From NCBI RefSeq assembly GCF_937128415.1, contig NZ_CAKZMJ010000066.1:1-64000 (forward strand): 64,000 nucleotides of DNA, given 5' to 3'. Of this stretch, positions 52,110-64,000 are shown piece after piece. This DNA is from an uncultured Caldilinea sp. (GTDB lineage: Bacteria; Chloroflexota; Anaerolineae; Caldilineales; Caldilineaceae). A program made the position numbers and the translations under genes. Below the pieces are notes generated by a model. It did no database searches. It saw nothing but the letters and a program-made list of their open reading frames with translations, and had not been told where the DNA came from. Every line of letters starts with the position of its first letter. The stretch's first letter is position 1.

Positions 52110-52225
52110 ATTGTAGCTATGCTGCGTGATGCGTGTTTCGTGTTCTGGATTCGAGGGTTCGTAATGGCCCAGGTTCGTAATGGCTTACGCACCACGCAAC
52201 ACGCACCACTTCCTGAGGTGAACGA

Positions 52226-52714
<489 letters not shown>

Positions 52715-52720
52715 AACGAC

Positions 52721-55385
<2,665 letters not shown>

Positions 55386-55389
<4 letters not shown>

Positions 55390-55705
55390 GAGCGCACATC
55401 CCATTCCCTGAACAGGACTGGAAACATCTTTCTCGGCTCCAACCGCTGGCGTTGGAGCGGCTGAGCCGACGCATCCTCGAGGAGGCGCAGGCGATGATCG
55501 CCGGCGCAGCGGAAGGCGAACATCATCGCGTCTATCTGGACCTGATCGTTATATCCGCGAGCAGGATCGGGTGATGGCCGACTGTTTTGACCGCTGGAGT
55601 CGCTCGAACGCTCTGATGATCCTGCTGTTCTGGCGCCGCTACAACCTGATCACCGACGAAGGGTTCGCAGGCTTTAGCCCCGAAACGCGCGCCAGAGTGG
55701 GGTAG
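55386..55705 (+). pseudogene. Frameshifted small helical protein gene
   Basis: From the ATG at 55386 (overlapping the CtaG stop) the frame reads MRAHIPFPEQDWKHLSRLQP and continues to HHRVYLDLI, then stops at 55572-55574 after VISASRIG. Shifting by one base near 55547-55553 restores RYIREQDRVMADCFDRWSRS, then NALMILLFWRRYNLITDEGF, AGFSPETRARVG and a stop at 55703-55705. The restored product would be about 106 residues, charged and helical. The total length is one base short of a multiple of three, which fits a single-base deletion in the genome or in the read. I do not recognise the family. Confidence 0.8.
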
Positions 55706-55746
55706 GGAGTTCTTCGATTGCGCTTCAAGCGATGGAGCGTCTGCAT

Positions 55747-55803
55747 TTGACAGATTAAGAAAGCTCCTGTAGTATATATGCTGGCATATATACTACAGGA
55801 GCT
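55747..55803 (+). promoter_or_regulatory. vapBC promoter with 42-bp operator palindrome
   Basis: TTGACA (55747-55752), 17 bases, TAGTAT (55770-55775) puts the start near 55782. A perfect inverted repeat with 20-bp arms (55762-55781 and 55784-55803, left arm AGCTCCTGTAGTATATATGC) is centred on that start. It covers the -10 box and, in its right arm, the ribosome site AGGAG. Because the transcript should begin in the centre, only one arm is transcribed. The palindrome is thus a DNA operator, as expected for autoregulation by a VapB-VapC complex. Confidence 0.85.
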
Positions 55804-55807
55804 CAAA

Positions 55808-56041
55808 ATGGAGACCGCCAGGCTATTCTACAGCGGCAACAGTCAAGCTGTCCGTCTGCCTAAGGAGTATCGATTCGACGGGGATCGAGTGTATATCAAA
55901 CGCCTGGGCAATGCTGTAATCTTGTTGCCCTTCAGCGATCCCTGGCGTTCGTTGCTTGACAGTCTAAACCGTTTTTCAGATGATTTTATGGCGACCCGAC
56001 CCCAAGGGGTTGTTGAGGAGCGAGCAACGCCGTTCTCATGA
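55808..56041 (+). CDS. vapB: VapB/VagC-type antitoxin
   Basis: Antitoxin of 77 residues with an AbrB/SpoVT-like swapped-hairpin DNA-binding domain at its start: ARLFYSGNSQAVRLPKEYRF, then GDRVYIKRLGNAVILLP. The C-terminal part (SLLDSLNRFSDDFMATRPQG) would fill the toxin active site. The ATG at 55808 has AGGAG ten bases upstream, inside the palindrome arm. Its stop overlaps the toxin ATG by 4 bases. It is expected to neutralise VapC and repress its own promoter. Confidence 0.93.
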   Translation: METARLFYSGNSQAVRLPKEYRFDGDRVYIKRLGNAVILLPFSDPWRSLLDSLNRFSDDFMATRPQGVVEERATPFS

Positions 56042-56436
56042 GGTTCCTCCTTGATACAGACATTTGCATCCACTTGATCCGCCACCGGCCAGAAGGGCTG
56101 TTGCGTAAGCTCACATCGTTATCGGTGGGCGAGGTTGGCGTTTCGACCATCACGGTCGCCGAGCTGGAGTACGGCGTATGGCGGAGCAGTCGACCTGAGC
56201 AGAACGCTGAGGCGTTGACGTTGTTCTTGCTGCCGCTCGCTTTAGTGGATTTCGACTATCAGGCGGCGAAGGCGTACGGTCGCGTTCGTGCATATCTGGA
56301 GAGCATGGGGACGCCGATTGGACCCCTGGACACCCTGATCGCGGCGCAGGCGCTGGGCCTGGGCGCCACCCTGGTCACCCACAACATTGCAGAGTTTCGT
56401 CGCGTGCCGGAGCTGCGCGTCGAAAGCTGGTTGTAA
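56038..56436 (+). CDS. vapC: VapC-type PIN-domain ribonuclease toxin
   Basis: PIN endoribonuclease of 132 residues that cuts tRNA or rRNA when free of VapB. Acidic metal-site residues are in place: Asp6 and Asp8 in RFLLDTDICIHLIR, Glu42/Glu44 in VAELEYGVW, Asp in IGPLDTLIAAQAL, and the late Asn/Glu in LVTHNIAEFRRVP. It is of full length with no damage seen. It lies beside repeats and a frameshifted gene, a setting common for mobile toxin-antitoxin pairs. Confidence 0.94.
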   Translation: MRFLLDTDICIHLIRHRPEGLLRKLTSLSVGEVGVSTITVAELEYGVWRSSRPEQNAEALTLFLLPLALVDFDYQAAKAYGRVRAYLESMGTPIGPLDTLIAAQALGLGATLVTHNIAEFRRVPELRVESWL

Positions 56437-56625
56437 CAAGCATTTCTTTCACCGGCTCGTAGAACGCAAGCTTACAGAAAGCAGGATGGAACTTCACAGA
56501 CAATTCTGGCCTTTGGAGGCGTAGCTATGAGCTGCGCCTCCAAAGGCCCATCGAACACGTGGCGGCCGGGAGCCGCACCCACCGTCGCCGCCTTTTGAAG
56601 CCTGACCCGGTGCGCACGACGCGCC
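56437..56625. repeat. Intergenic palindromic repeat remnants
   Basis: Between converging vapC and glgP lie GGAGGCGTAGCTATGAGCTGCGCCTCC-like inverted sequence (about 56516-56541) and a diverged core GTGGCGGCCGGGAGCCGCAC (about 56559-56578) followed by CCACC. Both belong to the family described at 33141-33380. They probably act as a bidirectional transcript end. Confidence 0.7.
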
Positions 56626-59103
<2,478 letters not shown>

Positions 59104-59420
59104 GGTTCATCACTTTCATTTCAATAATTCCAGCTTGTCGCGTGACCGACAGGTATTTTTACCACGAATTCATAGAGACGCGAAGTCTGGCTTCCTTGTG
59201 ATTTTGCATCAAGACGCGAAATCATCCCACAATCCCCGTAGCTACGGCTACGAGCCGCAGCACACAGCCCACCAAAGGCTGCGTGAACGCCTCTCACGAC
59301 GCCAGAACAATGGGAATCCCGCCAGACTGCGAGTCAATAGTATATCATTTGTCCATTTGCCGGAATAATGCAATGATTGAATATGCCTTGTGACAGGTTT
59401 TGTCAAGAAAGGGGGACGCG
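59104..59420. other. Divergent spacer between glgP and a hydrolase gene
   Basis: A gene-free space of 317 bases. It contains a decayed repeat piece, GTAGCTACGGCTACGAGCCGCAG, near 59238-59260. It turns AT-rich at about 59330-59400 with ATGATATACTATT on the minus strand, a possible glgP -10 box (TATACT at 59343-59338) without a good -35. I could not settle either promoter. Confidence 0.4.
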
Positions 59421-60230
59421 TTGAACGGGGTGTTGCGCATCTTGCTAATTTTGGCCATCGCCTACGTTCTGTTCGTCTTGCTCGCCTATGGGATGCAACG
59501 CCGCCTGTTGTATTTTCCGTTGCAGACGCTTCCCTCCGATGCACAGCTGGAAAGAATAGGCTTGCGCTTCTGGCCGGCGGATGGCGGTGAACACCGAGGG
59601 TTCATCTCCGATGCGTTGGCGCCGGCGAGCAACGGCGTTGTGATCGTGTTTCATGGCAACGCCGGCGCGGCCTGGCAACGCAGCTATTACATCGAGGCGC
59701 TGGAGCCGTTGGGCTATCGCGTGCTCCTTGCCGAATATCCGGGGTACGGCGGCCGGGCGGGCGAGCCAAGCGAAGATGCGCTCGTCGCCGATGCGCGGGA
59801 GACGCTGCGTCGCGCCTACGAAGAGTTTGGCGGGCCGATTTACCTGTGGGGCGAGTCTCTGGGCGCCGCCGTTGTCGCAGCGGCGGCGGCCCAACCCTCG
59901 GCGCCGCTCGCCGGCCTGGTGCTGTTGACGCCCTGGGACAGCCTGACCGCGCTGGCGCAGCGCCTCTATCCCTTTCTGCCCGTGCGCTGGCTTCTGCTCG
60001 ACCGCTACGACAGCCTGCGCAACCTCGAAGGCGCCTCTATCCCGATCGCGGTCGTGATTGCGGAGCGGGACGAGATCATTCCACGAGAGCATTCGGAGCG
60101 CCTCTATGCTTCGCTCACAGGCCCCAAACGCCGTTGGGTGCTTCCTGACGCCGGCCACAACAGCTGGCCAGTCGAGCCATGGCATAGCTGGTGGGGCGAG
60201 GTGATGGCCTTCGTCGGCGGCGCTCCGTGA
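59421..60230 (+). CDS. Membrane-anchored alpha/beta hydrolase (BEM46/FrsA-like)
   Basis: Protein of 269 residues with one N-terminal hydrophobic segment (VLRILLILAIAYVLFVLLAY) and an alpha/beta hydrolase domain facing outward or membrane-associated. Motifs: RRLLYFPLQTLPSD, VIVFHGNAGAAWQRSYYIEA, LLAEYPGYGGRAGEPSED, the nucleophile elbow LWGESLGAAVVAA, a late Asp in AERDEIIP and His in DAGHNSW. BEM46 relatives have the same layout; substrate unknown. The TTG at 59421 has AGGGGG upstream and starts the membrane helix; a TTG at 59400 is less likely. Confidence 0.85.
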   Translation: MNGVLRILLILAIAYVLFVLLAYGMQRRLLYFPLQTLPSDAQLERIGLRFWPADGGEHRGFISDALAPASNGVVIVFHGNAGAAWQRSYYIEALEPLGYRVLLAEYPGYGGRAGEPSEDALVADARETLRRAYEEFGGPIYLWGESLGAAVVAAAAAQPSAPLAGLVLLTPWDSLTALAQRLYPFLPVRWLLLDRYDSLRNLEGASIPIAVVIAERDEIIPREHSERLYASLTGPKRRWVLPDAGHNSWPVEPWHSWWGEVMAFVGGAP

Positions 60231-60342
60231 GTGCGCAGGAGAGAATCGACGCCCGGAGAGGCGGCCAGATGAAATTTGAATTCTGACGCCTCGTAGGTGC
60301 AGTTCGTCGCCGCGCGTGCTCGAACCATTCAAAATCTTAGGG

Positions 60343-60417
60343 TCTGTCAAGAATGTGCGGCTGGGAGCCGCACCTACGATGATTGTTGGGTGGATTATTG
60401 GGTGGATTGCCGGGTGA
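60343..60417. repeat. Palindromic element followed by a 12-bp triplet repeat
   Basis: TGTGCGGCTGGGAGCCGCACCTACGA (60354-60379) is a copy of the intergenic element with one change in the loop. ATTGTTGGGTGG (60382-60393), ATTATTGGGTGG (60394-60405) and ATTGCCGGGTGA (60406-60417) follow directly as a diverging tandem triplet. They lie between the converging ends of the hydrolase and HAD genes. Confidence 0.8.
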
Positions 60418-60435
60418 TTTTGTGAAAAAACGGCT

Positions 60436-61206
60436 CTACGTCATGCGCTGCAGAATCGAGGGCAAGTGGCGAAAATCGCGACAGACGGCGTGGGCGCGCG
60501 TGCAGTGGCTGCCGCGGTCGACGATGCCGGTGTACAGAATGGCGCGCATCCCCACCGAGAGCGGCCCGAGCACATCGTTCTGCTCGCGATCCCCGATATG
60601 CGCGATCATGGCAGGCGGCAATCCCAGCTCCAGCGCTGCGCGGCGAAAAATTTGCGCCGAAGGTTTGGAGACGCCCACTTCATCGGAGAAGAGAAAGAAT
60701 CGGAAATAGTGCAACAGCCCTTGCTGGTAAAGCAAATGGCGGATGCCGCGGCCGTTGGTGTGAATCGTGTCCGAAACGATGCCGAGCGCATAGTGTCGAG
60801 AAAGCTCGGCGAGGACGGCGTGGATATGCGGCGCAAAATCGGGGGCGATGCGCACCTCCATCGTCTCGATCGCACGCGCCAGCTCGTTAACTTCGCGCAC
60901 GAACGCGGCGTAACGCCCCGGCGCAGGCCGCAACCCTAGAAATTCATACGCATAGCTTAAACGGCGGTGGACGCCCGGCGTTCGCTGATGCTCGCGCCAT
61001 TCCGTCTGGAAGCGGGCATTGGCCTGGCGATACGCCTCCTCCGCCTGCTTCCGCTCGATGTGCGGGTAGCGCCGCACGATGTGGTCGACGAAAAGTTGCA
61101 TGCGTTCGGCGGACTTCGTGGGCAGCCCCAGCCGCGCTCGCTTGCGCTCGTCGGAATCATCGACCGCAATGGTGTCCCAGAAGTCAAAGGTCACGGCCTG
61201 AATCAT
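60436..61206 (-). CDS. HAD superfamily hydrolase
   Basis: Phosphatase-type protein of 256 residues. Motif I is VTFDFWDTIAVDD, where the second Asp of the usual DxD is Trp-Asp spaced (DFWDT), as in the FMN/2-haloacid group. Motif II is GIVSDTIHTNG, motif III the Lys in DEVGVSKPSAQIFRRA, motif IV MIAHIGDREQNDVLGPLSVG. A four-helix cap lies between (about 30-115). Substrate unknown. The ATG at 61206 starts right at motif I, as usual. It reads leftward, away from the TVP38 gene. Confidence 0.9.
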   Translation of the reverse strand: MIQAVTFDFWDTIAVDDSDERKRARLGLPTKSAERMQLFVDHIVRRYPHIERKQAEEAYRQANARFQTEWREHQRTPGVHRRLSYAYEFLGLRPAPGRYAAFVREVNELARAIETMEVRIAPDFAPHIHAVLAELSRHYALGIVSDTIHTNGRGIRHLLYQQGLLHYFRFFLFSDEVGVSKPSAQIFRRAALELGLPPAMIAHIGDREQNDVLGPLSVGMRAILYTGIVDRGSHCTRAHAVCRDFRHLPSILQRMT

Positions 61207-61378
61207 GAAAACCGATCATACCACAGAAGAGGCGACGCAGGGCCGCCTGAGAACTCAGATCATCATTTTGATGGGTTGGCTTTGCGTTTCATGGCGGGCG
61301 ACTCTGTAGTATAATGGTCAAGCGCTATACGGCGCCGATTCGTAGAGAATCGGTCCGAAAAGGAGCGTGAAGAAACGC

Positions 61379-62103
<725 letters not shown>

Positions 62104-62107
<4 letters not shown>

Positions 62108-62571
62108 GTGAGATGCCGATGACGCTGGTGGAACGCATCGACGCCGACCTGAAGCGCGCCATGCGCGAGCGCAATGAACCGGCAAAACTTGCTTTGCGCA
62201 GCTTGAAGACCGCCCTGATGCAGGCGCGCACCAGCGGAGAGCAGGCGCATGATCTGAGCGAAGCAGAAGTGATCGAGGTCGTGCGCCGCGAGGCGAAGCG
62301 CCGCAAAGAGGCGGCTGAAGAGTTTGAGCGGCTCGGCGCACCGGATCGCGCCGCCGCCGAAATGCTGGAATATCAGGTGTTGCAACAATATCTACCGCAG
62401 CAGCTCACGGAGGCCGAAATCGAGGAGATTGCACGCGCCGTGATCGCCGAGCTGGGCGCTGACTCGCCTAAACAGATGGGACAGGTCATGCCGGCCGTGT
62501 TGGCGAAGACGGGCGCACGCGCAGATGGGAGAACGGTGAATCAGGTGGTGCGGCGCCTGCTTGCCCGCTAA
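62104..62571 (+). CDS. GatB/YqeY domain protein
   Basis: Soluble protein of 155 residues matching the YqeY family: TLVERIDADLKRAMRERNEP, LRSLKTALMQARTSGEQAHD, VIEVVRREAKRRKEAAEEFE, LEYQVLQQYLPQQLTEAEIE and the tRNA-binding-like end MGQVMPAVLAKTGARADGRT. The domain equals the C-terminal tail of the GatB amidotransferase subunit and is thought to bind tRNA. The ATG overlaps the previous stop (ATGA). It precedes pgpH, as in many bacteria where yqeY lies near the phoH-pgpH-ybeY genes. Confidence 0.93.
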
Positions 62572-62581
62572 CTCTACACGC

Positions 62582-64000
<1,419 letters not shown>

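Overview
The window is a dense, high-GC bacterial chromosome segment with about 55 protein genes. I see no rRNA, tRNA, CRISPR array or insertion sequence. The gene mix suggests a Chloroflexota bacterium, perhaps near Caldilinea: lysine or arginine genes of the LysW carrier-protein type, CUT1 sugar transport with GH2 and GH29 enzymes, a caa3-type CtaG, a short EF-Ts and membrane-bound HD-domain signalling. The phylum call is inference. No marker gene could be compared.

Layout. 1-3182: the start of recA, dnaA, and a 0.9-kb AT-richer gap with DnaA boxes and short tandem repeats, a candidate origin. 3183-7527: rightward housekeeping genes (GNAT, DUF971, site-2 protease with CBS domains, alpha/beta hydrolase, rpe). 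7536-12462: a leftward core operon, rpsB-tsf-pyrH-frr-uppS-cdsA, with a promoter and structured leader. 12538-24377: a response regulator, then a glycan-use locus in which lacI and a GH2 enzyme face a lipoprotein, two permeases, a GHL6-like protein and a GH29 fucosidase across a promoter with a perfect LacI-type palindrome. 24571-28985: lysY-lysZ-lysJ-lysK. 29326-35681: a lipid-linked-type glycosyltransferase with an apparently leaderless promoter, a ClC channel, TauE and a large YfhO-like membrane protein.

35870-41961: a membrane-anchored Trm112-like protein, MaoC and CitE-like enzymes, then a leftward coupled set (MFS, recX, a GNAT-nitrilase fusion lacking catalytic residues, a biotin-carrier protein). 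42127-50339: a phasin-like gene under a consensus promoter with two palindromes, then leftward DnaQ-DinG, a ResB-like protein, udk, a glycosyltransferase and an Fe-S RecB-type nuclease. 50421-56436: VOC, GT2, an M14 peptidase, CtaG, a frameshifted small gene and a vapBC module with a 42-bp operator palindrome. 56626-64000: glycogen phosphorylase, hydrolases, TVP38, YqeY and the start of PgpH.

Many neighbours overlap by 1, 4 or 8 bases, which suggests translational coupling. Intergenic spaces carry a repeated palindromic element (core GTGCGGCTGCGAGCCGCAC) and simple-sequence repeats, some of which run into genes. No single undescribed system stands out clearly. The most promising leads are the GNAT-pseudonitrilase/biotin-carrier/recX set, the phasin-like gene with its two-palindrome promoter, and octamer repeats inside lysK and at the udk junction that could make those genes hypermutable.
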